The position numbers were made by a program, and so were the translations under genes. This document shows, piece by piece, positions 8,944 to 18,163 of a DNA stretch of 64,000 bases (position 1 is its first letter; every line of letters starts with the position of its first letter). The notes under the pieces were generated by a model. It was not told the DNA's origin. It did not search any database and saw only the letters and a program-made list of their open reading frames with translations. The DNA comes from Thalassomonas haliotis (lineage in GTDB: Bacteria > Pseudomonadota > Gammaproteobacteria > Enterobacterales > Alteromonadaceae). The stretch lies in assembly GCF_028657945.1 (NCBI RefSeq), contig NZ_CP059693.1, positions 4,340,001-4,404,000 of the forward strand, given 5' to 3'.

Positions 8944-11325
8944 ATGGACACAGCCAAGCTCAGTGCCGAACAAGTTGTCGAAGATGAAAAGGCCCGGATA
9001 AAGGAGCAGTTCCGGGTCCATTTTAACACAGAAGAAAATCAGCCATATCTTGAAAAAGATTACCGCGAATACCTGGAGGCAGGCTATCAGCAACTGCTTG
9101 ACGGAACTGCGGTCAGCGGGGACAGCCCCCCGGCAAATAAAAGCCAGGAGCCACGCTACCCAGGTATTTATGCTGCCGACTACCCGGCAAAGGAAATGCC
9201 GGAATATGCCCTGGCAATCTCCGGAGGCGGCATCCGCTCCGCCTCCTTTGCCATCGGCGTCATTCAGGGATTGAAAAAACGCCAGAAGGGTGAAGACAAG
9301 CCGAGTATTTTTGATAAACTCAGCTACCTGTCCACCGCATCGGGCGGCGGTTACGCCGGCTCGGCTCTTAGCTGGTACCAGAGAAAGTTCAATTTTTTCC
9401 CTTTTGGCAAGCGCAGCAGCTTTGCCGGCAGCCAGCACGACGACGACAGGGAAAACCGCACCTTAAACTATATCCGCCAGCACGGTAAATACCTGATCCC
9501 AAGCCAGTTGGGAGCCTCTTCGCTGCTAGGTAGCGTGCTGCTCAGTATTTTCCATGCCCTTACCGCCTATACCCTGCTGATCTGTTTCTTGTTTATGGTG
9601 TTAATGCTCGCCTTTAACCTGGTGCCTTGCCTGTTTGATTTTTCCGGCCTGGGTTATTTAAAAGGCCCGCGCGAGGAATTTTTCTGCAGTGCCGCCAACC
9701 TGCTTATTGCAACCGCACTCGTCTTTGGCGCCACCACCTTAACCTATGGCCTGAAATCTTTTGCCTGGCGCGGCCGGGAGCTGAAATATAGCTTCAGGTT
9801 AAAAATACAAAAATTACTCGGTAACCTGGTGCGCGCCCTGGCAGGCACCCTGGTGTTGTGTACCTTGCCTTTTGTCGCAGCATTCGTTTCAGGCGGCGGA
9901 GACTTATGGCAAGGTTCTATGATAGGGGGCGCTTCCCTGAGCAGTATCTTCGGGGTGCTGGTATCGCTCAGGAAAATAAAAAGCGACTCAGACAACAACA
10001 AGCCGCCGGGGCCGATAGAAAACCTGCTCAGCTCCCTGGTAGTGGTTGTCCTGATCTTAGTGGTACTGACCGTTTCTTATTTACTGGCAGAGTTTTTACT
10101 CGAAGCAACAACAAATAACGGCTGGGAACTGCTGCTGTGGTTTGTCGCCCTGGGACTTACCCTGGGATTAACCCTGTTATTTGCCTTAGGAGTGAACATC
10201 AATCAAATCAGTCCCCACAAAATGTACCGCGACCGCTTGATGGAAACCTTTTTAAAAGACCCCGATGTCCACGCACAATCGGATCTGCTGGCCCGGGGAC
10301 AAACCGCCGATGCCTACCTGCTGAGCGAACTGGCGCCCAAAAAAGCTCAGGAGGAAAACGAAAACTGGACCCCGTACCATCTGATCAATACCAATATCAT
10401 ACTCAATAACGCCAGCCACCCGAAATACCGCGGACGTATGGGGGACAGCTTTGTGCTCTCCCCCTATTATTGCGGCAGCAATGCCACAGGTTATGTGCCT
10501 ACCGACGATTTCAGCGACGGTAAACTGACCCTGGCCACCGCCATGTCCATTTCCGGGGCAGCATTAAACCCCCAGTCCGGGGTCTCCGGCATAGGTAAAA
10601 CCACCAGCCCGCTGGTTTCTTACCTGCTGACATTTTTCGGTATGCGCCTGGGTTTTTGGGCCTTGAACCCCAACCGGACCAACATGAATGTCACAGTACA
10701 AAAACCTAACTATGTCCGCCCCGGCGCCGCCAACCTACTCAATTTCGGGCATGAAGAAAACAGTACTTTCATCGAATTATCCGACGGCGGTCATTTTGAC
10801 AATACCGCATTATATGAGCTGGTACGCCGCCGTCTGCCGGTGATCGTCCTCTCTGACGGCGGTGCAGATCCCAATGCTCAATATGATGATTTTGGCAATG
10901 CGGTGGAGCGGATCCGGGTCGATTTTGGCGTGCGCATCCGTTTTCCCGACCCGGAATTTAACCTCTGGGGCATGTCCCCCGGCAGCGCCGCCCTGGACAC
11001 GGCAGAAAACAAAGCAGACAGCAATATTATCGGCGAGCAGGAACAACAGCTGGCCCAGCGCGGCTACGCCATCGGCGATATCGTCTACCCCGGGGTGGGC
11101 GAGCACAAGGCCTTTGTCGGCAAGCTGGTGTATATCAAAGCCACTTTGGTCGATAAATTGCCGCGGGATTTATACGCCTATAAGGCCGCCAATCCGGAAT
11201 ACCCGAACCAGCCGACCTCAGATCAGTTTTTTGATGAGCGGCAGTTTGAGTCCTACCGGGAATTGGGCTACCAGCTAACAAAACAATTTATACAGGATGA
11301 AAAGGCGATGCGCCAACTCCCTTAA
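8944..11325 (+). CDS. Membrane-embedded patatin-like phospholipase
   Basis: A 793-residue protein with a split patatin domain. The oxyanion motif SGGGIRSASFAIG is at about residues 93-105, the nucleophile elbow STASGGGYAGS at about 130-140, and the catalytic Asp in ELSDGGHFDNTALYEL at about 615. Between these lie several hydrophobic membrane segments (about residues 195-225, 255-275, 295-320, 365-390, 395-415). Patatins hydrolyse acyl esters of lipids; membrane-inserted bacterial versions are little studied. The gene starts directly after the GMC stop, so translation is likely coupled. Substrate and the role of the membrane part are not known. Confidence 0.85.
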   Translation: MDTAKLSAEQVVEDEKARIKEQFRVHFNTEENQPYLEKDYREYLEAGYQQLLDGTAVSGDSPPANKSQEPRYPGIYAADYPAKEMPEYALAISGGGIRSASFAIGVIQGLKKRQKGEDKPSIFDKLSYLSTASGGGYAGSALSWYQRKFNFFPFGKRSSFAGSQHDDDRENRTLNYIRQHGKYLIPSQLGASSLLGSVLLSIFHALTAYTLLICFLFMVLMLAFNLVPCLFDFSGLGYLKGPREEFFCSAANLLIATALVFGATTLTYGLKSFAWRGRELKYSFRLKIQKLLGNLVRALAGTLVLCTLPFVAAFVSGGGDLWQGSMIGGASLSSIFGVLVSLRKIKSDSDNNKPPGPIENLLSSLVVVVLILVVLTVSYLLAEFLLEATTNNGWELLLWFVALGLTLGLTLLFALGVNINQISPHKMYRDRLMETFLKDPDVHAQSDLLARGQTADAYLLSELAPKKAQEENENWTPYHLINTNIILNNASHPKYRGRMGDSFVLSPYYCGSNATGYVPTDDFSDGKLTLATAMSISGAALNPQSGVSGIGKTTSPLVSYLLTFFGMRLGFWALNPNRTNMNVTVQKPNYVRPGAANLLNFGHEENSTFIELSDGGHFDNTALYELVRRRLPVIVLSDGGADPNAQYDDFGNAVERIRVDFGVRIRFPDPEFNLWGMSPGSAALDTAENKADSNIIGEQEQQLAQRGYAIGDIVYPGVGEHKAFVGKLVYIKATLVDKLPRDLYAYKAANPEYPNQPTSDQFFDERQFESYRELGYQLTKQFIQDEKAMRQLP

Positions 11326-11372
11326 ATAAGATAAAAACATTTAAACTTCAACATCTTAAAAATGGACAACCT

Positions 11373-13091
11373 ATGAAACTCAAGACCTTAATCAAAAGCT
11401 TGACAAAAAGCCCGGCGTTAATTGCGCTGCTGCTGTTAACTAGCTGGAGTTTTATCGCCCCGGCCGCCGACCATAACGACCCCAATGCGGTGAATTCCAT
11501 TTTTTCCAACATTCCGGTGAGCTCGGCAGATCTCTACGGCATGTTCGGTTACCCCAGTGACGATAAGTCCGACGGCGAAAAGGTGGTGCTGGCCCTGACC
11601 TTCGCCCCTTTGCCGAAAACCGGTATTTTTGACCGGGACATGCTCTATAAAATCCAGGTCAACGCCGAACCCAGGCATTCGATAAAACTTGAAGAGCACA
11701 GTTTAAAAGGCATCGCCTCTTATGTTGACGGCTTAAAAGATAAATACCTGCGCCTTAAAGCCGCCGAAATCCGGGTCACCTTCAGTACCGATAACCGCGC
11801 CAAGGTCGACTTTTTGGGCTTTCCCGAGGGGGATTTTTCCAAGGTGATCGACACCAATAAAACCCTGGACATCACCACTCCGGCAGGCCATAAGATCAAA
11901 ACTTTCCTCGGCGGACGCGATGATCCCTTCTTTAACGACTTACCGGGGTTCTTCCGCTCCATTAATTACGGCCCGCAATATTACCGCATCCCGGACACCG
12001 ACCCTATGGATCACCGCGAACTGCCGATCCCGAAAACCTTGCTGGAAATAGAAGACAATACCTTATTTAATTATGATCCCCAACATCCCGGCCACGGCGT
12101 CACCACTAAATTCTACCTGCCGGAGAATGCCAAAATCACCCTGGACGCCAAACGTTACAAAACCGATGCCCAGGGCAACTACCGCCTGGTCTACAGCGGT
12201 AAGGACGCGCAAAAAGGCCGTAATATCAATGGGCTGGTTTTTGAAGTACCGCTGGCTTTTATCACTAAAAAACCGCAAACCGACCGTATCGTACGTATCT
12301 GGGGAGAAAGCTGGGTCTCGAAAGCCTCAAGCAAAATCGCCCATTACGCTCCTTCTTTCTGGCAAAACCTGTGGCTGGGTATCGCAAGTTTCTTCGGCAA
12401 CGACCCGACCACACAAGAATTTAACGATAACGATGCCAACTACAACCGGGTCGATACCGTGGGTGTGCCTTTCCTCGATGCCGGGTTAAGCGAACGTTAC
12501 GACGACAGAAATATCGGCGCCAACAACCTCAAATTATCCCTGCACTTTGTCAAACGTTTCGGCCATCTCGGCTGGGGTTTTGGTCCTTCGGTAACAGCAT
12601 TGGGCATAGATACCTGTTTTGACCACGACAACTCGCCGGTTTCCGTTTATAAGACCTACAAACTGGCCACCAAGGCCTTTCCCCGGGCGAAAAAATGCTT
12701 TTTCCAGGAGCTGAACATGCCGGATGACAGCTGGAATAATTCCGGCAAAGACATCCCGCTCAGACGCACCTTCGAACTCTTTATTCCCAACCTGACCTCC
12801 ATCGACATGGATACCACAGGCACCTGGCCCTTTGGCCGCCGCTTTGAAGATCAGGTCGCCACCCGCTTCCTGTCGACCTTTTTGGATATGAAGTCCGGCT
12901 GCGGCGGACAAAAATGTAATGTTGAAACTTTGGGAGATTTAAGTTTATGGGACAAGGCGCCGGTAATGCCGAAAAACCCGCCCAACCCGCTGTTTAACGA
13001 TGCGCCCTTTAGCCAAAGTTTTCCTTATATGCCCCCGCCCTGGCCCGGCGGCGATATTCAGGAAGAAGAATATGAATACCGCAACAGATAA
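11373..13091 (+). CDS. DUF4331-like exported protein
   Basis: A 572-residue protein with a Sec signal peptide (hydrophobic LIALLLLTSWSFIAPAA, cleavage after the APA). The mature start ADHNDPNAVNSIFSNIP, then SSADLYGMFGYPSDD, resembles the DUF4331 family, whose members begin with ADH-type motifs and have no known activity. Four or more Cys lie in the C-terminal third and could form disulfides. The protein would be periplasmic or extracellular. It is the fourth gene of the operon and is separated from the patatin gene by 47 bases. Family assignment is from motif memory and moderate. Confidence 0.65.
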   Translation: MKLKTLIKSLTKSPALIALLLLTSWSFIAPAADHNDPNAVNSIFSNIPVSSADLYGMFGYPSDDKSDGEKVVLALTFAPLPKTGIFDRDMLYKIQVNAEPRHSIKLEEHSLKGIASYVDGLKDKYLRLKAAEIRVTFSTDNRAKVDFLGFPEGDFSKVIDTNKTLDITTPAGHKIKTFLGGRDDPFFNDLPGFFRSINYGPQYYRIPDTDPMDHRELPIPKTLLEIEDNTLFNYDPQHPGHGVTTKFYLPENAKITLDAKRYKTDAQGNYRLVYSGKDAQKGRNINGLVFEVPLAFITKKPQTDRIVRIWGESWVSKASSKIAHYAPSFWQNLWLGIASFFGNDPTTQEFNDNDANYNRVDTVGVPFLDAGLSERYDDRNIGANNLKLSLHFVKRFGHLGWGFGPSVTALGIDTCFDHDNSPVSVYKTYKLATKAFPRAKKCFFQELNMPDDSWNNSGKDIPLRRTFELFIPNLTSIDMDTTGTWPFGRRFEDQVATRFLSTFLDMKSGCGGQKCNVETLGDLSLWDKAPVMPKNPPNPLFNDAPFSQSFPYMPPPWPGGDIQEEEYEYRNR

Positions 13092-13102
13092 CGGCACAGC
13101 CA

Positions 13103-14509
13103 GTGAAACAAATAGCCCAGCAGGTAGCCAAAGTTATGTTTGATAAAGTTATGTTTGATATTGTTTTAATCAAAATCACAGCAAAGCCGGCAAAAGCAAT
13201 AACCGGCTTTATTGTCCGACTGTTTCAGGCTTTTATGCTGGGCATGCTCACAATACTGATAAGCGCCTGCAACGACCCGGTTGTCAGCGCATACCAGCAA
13301 GATATGCAGCAGCTGCAACAAAACATTGCTAAGCTCAAAGCTCAGCTCGGGCTTGAGTTTAGCAATAAAAATAACAGTGAAAATGAGGCGGCAGCAACAG
13401 CTGACGAAAACGGCAAAGAAAATATCCCGCCACCGGCAATCACTCAAGTCCCGGGGCATCTGGTGATCAAACTCAGCGAGCTCTACCATAAAAAAGCCGC
13501 ACTCACCGGCAGATATCAGGATTATCAAGAACTTGAGTTATTACTCAATCATATGTCCGGTCAGCTCAATAACCCGCTGGCGCTGCGTTATGCCAAAGCG
13601 AACTTCAATGCCGGCATGCACAGGTTCGAGGCAGCCACTGAGCAACTGGATACTCTGCCGCCGCAGGTAAAAGCCAGTACGCCGGTACGGGCATTACGTC
13701 TTGATATCAGCTTGCAGCTTGGTCAATACCAACAGGCAGAAGCGCAATTGCAGGCCTTGATGGCTGATGCCCCCGGCTGGGAAAACCGGGTTCGCCTTGC
13801 CCACTATTACCTCAATACCGGCAAGCTCAGCCAGGCCAGGGACTTATATCAGCAAGCCGCCGATATGCTGTCGGCCAAACAGCTCTATCAATATGCCTGG
13901 GTCAATCTGCAGCAGGGGTTGCTGGAGTTGGGGCAGGAAAACTATGGCGAAGCCCTGACCTTCTATCAAACCGCCGACCGCGCCTATTCCGGCTACTGGC
14001 TGATTGAAGAGCATATTGCCGAAGTACTGGCCCTGATGGGGGAAAAACAACAGGCCAAAGACATGTATCGGGAACTGGTGTCTAAAAATCCCAACCCGGA
14101 ATTAAAACTGGCGCTGGCGGAGCTGTTGCTTGAACAAGACGGGCAGACGGAAGAGGCCGGGCAACTGCGCAATGAAGCCATGGCAGAATTTAACCTCAGG
14201 CAGCAACTTTATCCGGAAGCCGCCGCCGGACATTTTGTCGAGCGCCTGCTAACCCTGGAGCAAACCCACCCGGCACTGCTGAGCAGCGCCCAGCTCAATT
14301 TTAATGCCCGCCCCAATGCCGACAGCAAAGCTCTGCTGGCCATGAGCTACCTGAAACTCGGTCAAGAAGTTCAGGCCCGGCAGCTGTATGAGCAGATATT
14401 AGCGACGCCCTGGCGCAGTCCGGGCATTGAGGAGTTAGCCCAGGTACTGGAACAAAGCCAAAATGAGTCATCGTTTATTTCACCGGAGAACCCGCTAATG
14501 CCCCATTAA
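13103..14509 (+). CDS. TPR-repeat lipoprotein
   Basis: A 468-residue protein with a signal ending in the lipobox LISAC (Cys near residue 56 from the listed GTG start) and then a coiled-coil stretch QQDMQQLQQNIAKLKAQL. Helical repeats of TPR type run from about residue 150 to the end (for example YQQAEAQLQALMADAPGW and AREDLYQQAADM-like units). The N-terminal part holds a tandem 15-base repeat (13130-13159) encoding KVMFDKVMFD, so the true start is uncertain and may lie downstream. TPR lipoproteins usually scaffold other envelope proteins; here it likely assembles the operon products. Its stop overlaps the convergent hnoC stop by 15 bases. Confidence 0.75.
   Translation: MKQIAQQVAKVMFDKVMFDIVLIKITAKPAKAITGFIVRLFQAFMLGMLTILISACNDPVVSAYQQDMQQLQQNIAKLKAQLGLEFSNKNNSENEAAATADENGKENIPPPAITQVPGHLVIKLSELYHKKAALTGRYQDYQELELLLNHMSGQLNNPLALRYAKANFNAGMHRFEAATEQLDTLPPQVKASTPVRALRLDISLQLGQYQQAEAQLQALMADAPGWENRVRLAHYYLNTGKLSQARDLYQQAADMLSAKQLYQYAWVNLQQGLLELGQENYGEALTFYQTADRAYSGYWLIEEHIAEVLALMGEKQQAKDMYRELVSKNPNPELKLALAELLLEQDGQTEEAGQLRNEAMAEFNLRQQLYPEAAAGHFVERLLTLEQTHPALLSSAQLNFNARPNADSKALLAMSYLKLGQEVQARQLYEQILATPWRSPGIEELAQVLEQSQNESSFISPENPLMPH
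13130..13159 (+). repeat. Tandem 15-base repeat
   Basis: AAAGTTATGTTTGAT occurs twice in a row near the 5' end of the TPR lipoprotein gene. It keeps the frame and may reflect a slippage duplication. Confidence 0.85.
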
Positions 14510-15055
14510 TTTTTTTGCAACAGCAATCAAGCGGTTATTATCAAACGGCTTGGTCAATACCTCACTGGCCCCCAATTCTTTTGCTTTCGCTAAGTCTTGC
14601 TCCGGGCTGGCTGAAATCACAATAACGGGAATATGCTGCAAATTTTCATCTTGTTTCAAGATTTTCAGCACATCAAAACCGTCAAGCGTGGGCATAACCA
14701 AGTCCAGGGTAATAAGGTCAACCGGAAATTTGCTGACTTTAAAACCCGCCTCAAAACCGTTTTCGGCCATAAGGGTTTGCCAGCCGTTAGCGCGTAAAAC
14801 CAGTGAAATGGCCTGAGCCATTAAAGGGTCGTCGTCAACCACAAGCACGCATTTTTCCTCTCTTGCCAGCTCCCGGGGGATCGGCATGTTACTCTCTTTT
14901 AAAAAGGCGATAAAATCCTGTTTTAATACGCGGTTGTTGCCCCTTCCCGGGAGTTTATAACCTTTCAGATATCCCTGCTCTATCCATCTGATAACCGTAC
15001 GCAAGTGAACGCCGCAAAGCTTGGCTATTTGCCCGCTAGATAAAGAATCGTTCAT
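14495..15055 (-). CDS. hnoC: HnoC-type response regulator with MerR-like HTH
   Basis: A 186-residue regulator. Residues 1-60 are an excisionase/MerR-like helix-turn-helix (SSGQIAKLCGVHLRTVIRWI) and residues about 65-186 a receiver domain with VLVVDDDPLM, the phospho-acceptor in LITLDLVMPTLDG, and the Thr/Lys in VIVISAS and LTKPFD. This order of domains matches HnoC of Shewanella, a DNA-binding response regulator of the NO-responsive H-NOX network that represses network genes until phosphorylated. It is divergent from hnoB across 121 bases containing repeats suitable for an operator. Confidence 0.85.
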   Translation of the reverse strand: MNDSLSSGQIAKLCGVHLRTVIRWIEQGYLKGYKLPGRGNNRVLKQDFIAFLKESNMPIPRELAREEKCVLVVDDDPLMAQAISLVLRANGWQTLMAENGFEAGFKVSKFPVDLITLDLVMPTLDGFDVLKILKQDENLQHIPVIVISASPEQDLAKAKELGASEVLTKPFDNNRLIAVAKKLMGH

Positions 15056-15092
15056 TTTTCAACCCAAATGTTTGACTAACACACATATCTTG

Positions 15093-15123
15093 CATACTTT
15101 TAATGTATGTCACAAATGTCACA
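15093..15123. promoter_or_regulatory. Repeats in the hnoC-hnoB intergenic region
   Basis: The divergent promoter region carries the inverted repeat CATAC-N7-GTATG (15093-15109) and two direct copies of ATGTCACA (15107-15114 and 15116-15123). These are candidates for HnoC binding, by position only. Confidence 0.4.
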
Positions 15124-15176
15124 TAAGCAATAAGATCGTTGTACTTTGAACATTTAAACTCTACAAAGGTGGTTGT

Positions 15177-16832
15177 ATGCATTATGAAATTTTGCTCGTT
15201 GATGATGAAACTTCGGTAACGAAAGCATTAAAAAGAACCTTCAGGCATGACTTTCCGGTTATCCACGAAGCCCATTCGGGGCAAAAAGCATTAAAAATCT
15301 TAGAAAAAAATGCCATTGATATCGTGATATCTGATTATAAGATGCCAACAATGAACGGCGGTGAATTGATGGAGGAAATCCACCGCCTATACCCCAAAAT
15401 CATCAAGTTAATGCTGTCGGGGCAGACAGATATGGCGGGCTTTTCACAGGCTTTAAACAACGGCAGCATCAGTAAGTTCCTGTGCAAACCCTGGAGTAAC
15501 AACCAATTAAAGTCCACGATTAAGCAAACGATCAAAGAACATGAATATTTGCAGTCCCATGACAGCTTAACCGGACTGCCCAGTCTGCGCTCATTCCTGC
15601 AACAAATAAAACAGCTGGGGTTAACCCAGGGCAATAATACCGGCAATGCCTGTATCGCTTTAATTAACCTCAAAAATTTTTCTGAATTTAACCATACTTA
15701 CGGTATCAGCCAGGGCAACCGTTTCTTGAAAACCTTAGGCCAGCGTTTTGCCTTGATGTTCCCCGAACGCTTGTGCACACGTGTCCGGGACGATTTGTTT
15801 GCCGTGGTTTTACCAAGCGAAATAAACATCGCCAAGGACAGTCAAGACTTACTTCGTATGGTTGAAACCCCGGTAGAAGTCGATAATAAGTCGGTGTCCG
15901 TATCCTGCGTTATTGGTATTACCGCCATCGAAGACTGGAAGTCTGATCTGGAAAAAAGCCTGGCGGAAAGCCTGAGGCAAATGAAGCAAGCATCAAATAA
16001 AAAACATCCGCTGGTTTTTTGTGCGCCGGATCAGTACGATGCCTGGTTTAAAAATGCCATCTTTGTTCATGAGCTGCAAAATGCCATTAGATTTAATAAG
16101 TTGACCCTGCATTACCAGCCCCAGGTAGATTTAAAAAAGAAAAAAATCCTTGGTTGCGAAGCCCTGCTGCGTTGGTATCACCCCCAGAAAGGACAGATCC
16201 CCCCGGAGCAGTTTATCCACTTAATTGAGCGATACGACTTAACTCATCAACTGACCGAACTGATATTGGACAAAACTCTCGGCTTTATGGCATCTGCGCC
16301 GGAAGTTTTTTCGAATATCAGAATGAGCATTAACCTGTATGCCAGCCAACTTAGCGACAAAAGGCTCAGCAGCCTGATCATCGAAAAATTGAAGGCTTAC
16401 CGGATCCCGGCCAGTCAGCTGGAAATAGAAGTCACGGAAACTTGTGTCATCAGTGATTTCGATGCCGCCCGCCTGCAACTCAATACGCTAAGAAATTTGG
16501 GAATAAAGATTGCCATAGATGATTTCGGTACCGGCTTTGCCTCCTATGAGTATTTGTGTGAGCTTCCGGTGGACGTATTAAAAATTGACGGACGCTTTAT
16601 TCAGGGCATGCAGAAAAACCTCGAAAGCTCTACCTCGTTAAATGTCATTATTGCCACGGCAAACATTTTAAACCTGGAACTGGTTGCCGAATGCGTCGAA
16701 ACCGAAGAACAGGCCGGTCTGTTGGAACACTTGGGTTGCGACCGTTTACAAGGATTTTGGCTAAGTAAAGCATTAAATAATGAGGATTTTTCAAGTTTTG
16801 TGCTAATTTTTAATAGTACGGACATACATTAA
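15177..16832 (+). CDS. hnoB: HnoB-type response regulator, c-di-GMP phosphodiesterase (REC-GGDEF*-EAL)
   Basis: A 551-residue protein. Receiver domain at residues 1-120 (ILLVDDE, phospho-acceptor Asp53 in ISDYKMP). Residues about 130-290 resemble a GGDEF domain whose signature has decayed to RVRDDLFAVVL, so it should not make c-di-GMP. The EAL domain from about 300 is intact: EALLRW (Glu328), EVTETC, and DDFGTGFASYE (Asp448-449), as in active phosphodiesterases. In Shewanella HnoB is phosphorylated by the H-NOX-associated kinase and hydrolyses c-di-GMP. It is first in the hnoB-hnoD-hnoX-hnoK run. The downstream gene follows after 15 bases. Confidence 0.88.
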   Translation: MHYEILLVDDETSVTKALKRTFRHDFPVIHEAHSGQKALKILEKNAIDIVISDYKMPTMNGGELMEEIHRLYPKIIKLMLSGQTDMAGFSQALNNGSISKFLCKPWSNNQLKSTIKQTIKEHEYLQSHDSLTGLPSLRSFLQQIKQLGLTQGNNTGNACIALINLKNFSEFNHTYGISQGNRFLKTLGQRFALMFPERLCTRVRDDLFAVVLPSEINIAKDSQDLLRMVETPVEVDNKSVSVSCVIGITAIEDWKSDLEKSLAESLRQMKQASNKKHPLVFCAPDQYDAWFKNAIFVHELQNAIRFNKLTLHYQPQVDLKKKKILGCEALLRWYHPQKGQIPPEQFIHLIERYDLTHQLTELILDKTLGFMASAPEVFSNIRMSINLYASQLSDKRLSSLIIEKLKAYRIPASQLEIEVTETCVISDFDAARLQLNTLRNLGIKIAIDDFGTGFASYEYLCELPVDVLKIDGRFIQGMQKNLESSTSLNVIIATANILNLELVAECVETEEQAGLLEHLGCDRLQGFWLSKALNNEDFSSFVLIFNSTDIH

Positions 16833-16847
16833 TGAAGGAGCACGATA

Positions 16848-18152
16848 ATGACAAGCGAAAACACAACAGATACGCCGACATTATCTTTGCTTCTTCTGGA
16901 CGATGAGCAAAGCATTCTTAACTCGCTTAAACGCCTGCTCAGAAAAGAATATCAGCTGGTCACTTTTACCGAAGGCCAGGAGGCGTTGGCTTATTTGAAA
17001 GAAAATCATGTCGATATAATGATGTCGGACATGAGAATGCCAAACATGGACGGCGCCGAGTTTTTGAGTCGGGCCAAAAAAATTATTCCGAATGCAATAC
17101 GCATCCTGCTGACGGGCTACAGTGATCTGGAATCCACCATCAAAGCCATTAATGAAGGCGGAGTTTATACCTATATAGGTAAACCCTGGGATAATGAAGC
17201 GCTGCAGCTCACCCTGGCAAAAGCCGCCGAACACTACAAGCTGAAAATAGAAAAACAGCAGCTCACCGGACGCCTGGCCAATGCCAACAAAGAACTCGAA
17301 CAATTCAATCAGCAGCTGGAGCAAAAAGTCAACCAGCGCACCCAGGCTTTGCAGGTAAGCAAACAAAAACTGGACAAGGCACTGATCAGGCAACAGAGCC
17401 TATTCCAGGATGTGCTGGAAATGATGTCGGCCACCATAGAATACCGCACCGGGCTTGGTTCTGGCTATGCCAAACGCATTGCGTTACAAGCCAAAGTATT
17501 AGCCGCGCAGTTAAAGCTGGATGAATTCGAATGCCGCAGGATCCACCTGTGCGCCATGCTGCATGAAATAGGAACTGTGGGTCTCACCGACGATATGCTC
17601 AAACAGCCCAGCGTATCGGGGGGCAATTTAGATGAAACCTTTGCGAACCATCCGGTGATCGGGGCAAACATTATCGGCCAGGTAAAACGTTTTGAACCGT
17701 TAACGGCCACTATTCGCCATCAAAATGAAAATATAGACGGCAGCGGCTTGCCGGATCACCTTACCGGCGATGAAATCCCTATCGGCGCACGTATTATCAG
17801 GGTTGTCAAAGACTTTGATTTTTTAATTGCCGGTAAACAAAACAAGAAAAAAATTGCCGTAGACAGTGCCAAAACCTGGCTAAAAAAACAGGCAGGAGTG
17901 TTATACGACAAAAGTGTCGTTGACGCCTTTTTATATATCTTAGACAACAAACCGCAAACCGAAGAATTGGACATGATATACAGTGTTGGCCTGGAAACAA
18001 TCAGGCCGGGGGATGTGTTAACGGAAGATTTAACCCTGGATAACGGCAACACCATGTTAACAGCCGGCCAGGAGGTCAGTGCTGCGATGATTTCAAAGCT
18101 CAGACAGTACGAAAAGGAATATAACACTCAGGTTACCCTATTCATTGATTGA
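16848..18152 (+). CDS. hnoD: HnoD-type response regulator with degenerate HD-GYP domain
   Basis: A 434-residue protein: receiver domain (LLLLDDE, Asp61 in MSDMRMP), a coiled-coil linker (NANKELEQFNQQLEQKV), then an HD-GYP fold. The HD motif is changed to HEIGTVGL (His239-Glu240) and the GYP motif to GSGLP, so metal-dependent c-di-GMP cleavage is probably lost. In Shewanella, HnoD is exactly such a degenerate protein and tunes HnoB allosterically. GAAGGAG precedes the ATG. The stop overlaps the region just before hnoX. Confidence 0.85.
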   Translation: MTSENTTDTPTLSLLLLDDEQSILNSLKRLLRKEYQLVTFTEGQEALAYLKENHVDIMMSDMRMPNMDGAEFLSRAKKIIPNAIRILLTGYSDLESTIKAINEGGVYTYIGKPWDNEALQLTLAKAAEHYKLKIEKQQLTGRLANANKELEQFNQQLEQKVNQRTQALQVSKQKLDKALIRQQSLFQDVLEMMSATIEYRTGLGSGYAKRIALQAKVLAAQLKLDEFECRRIHLCAMLHEIGTVGLTDDMLKQPSVSGGNLDETFANHPVIGANIIGQVKRFEPLTATIRHQNENIDGSGLPDHLTGDEIPIGARIIRVVKDFDFLIAGKQNKKKIAVDSAKTWLKKQAGVLYDKSVVDAFLYILDNKPQTEELDMIYSVGLETIRPGDVLTEDLTLDNGNTMLTAGQEVSAAMISKLRQYEKEYNTQVTLFID

Positions 18153-18163
18153 GAGGATACATT

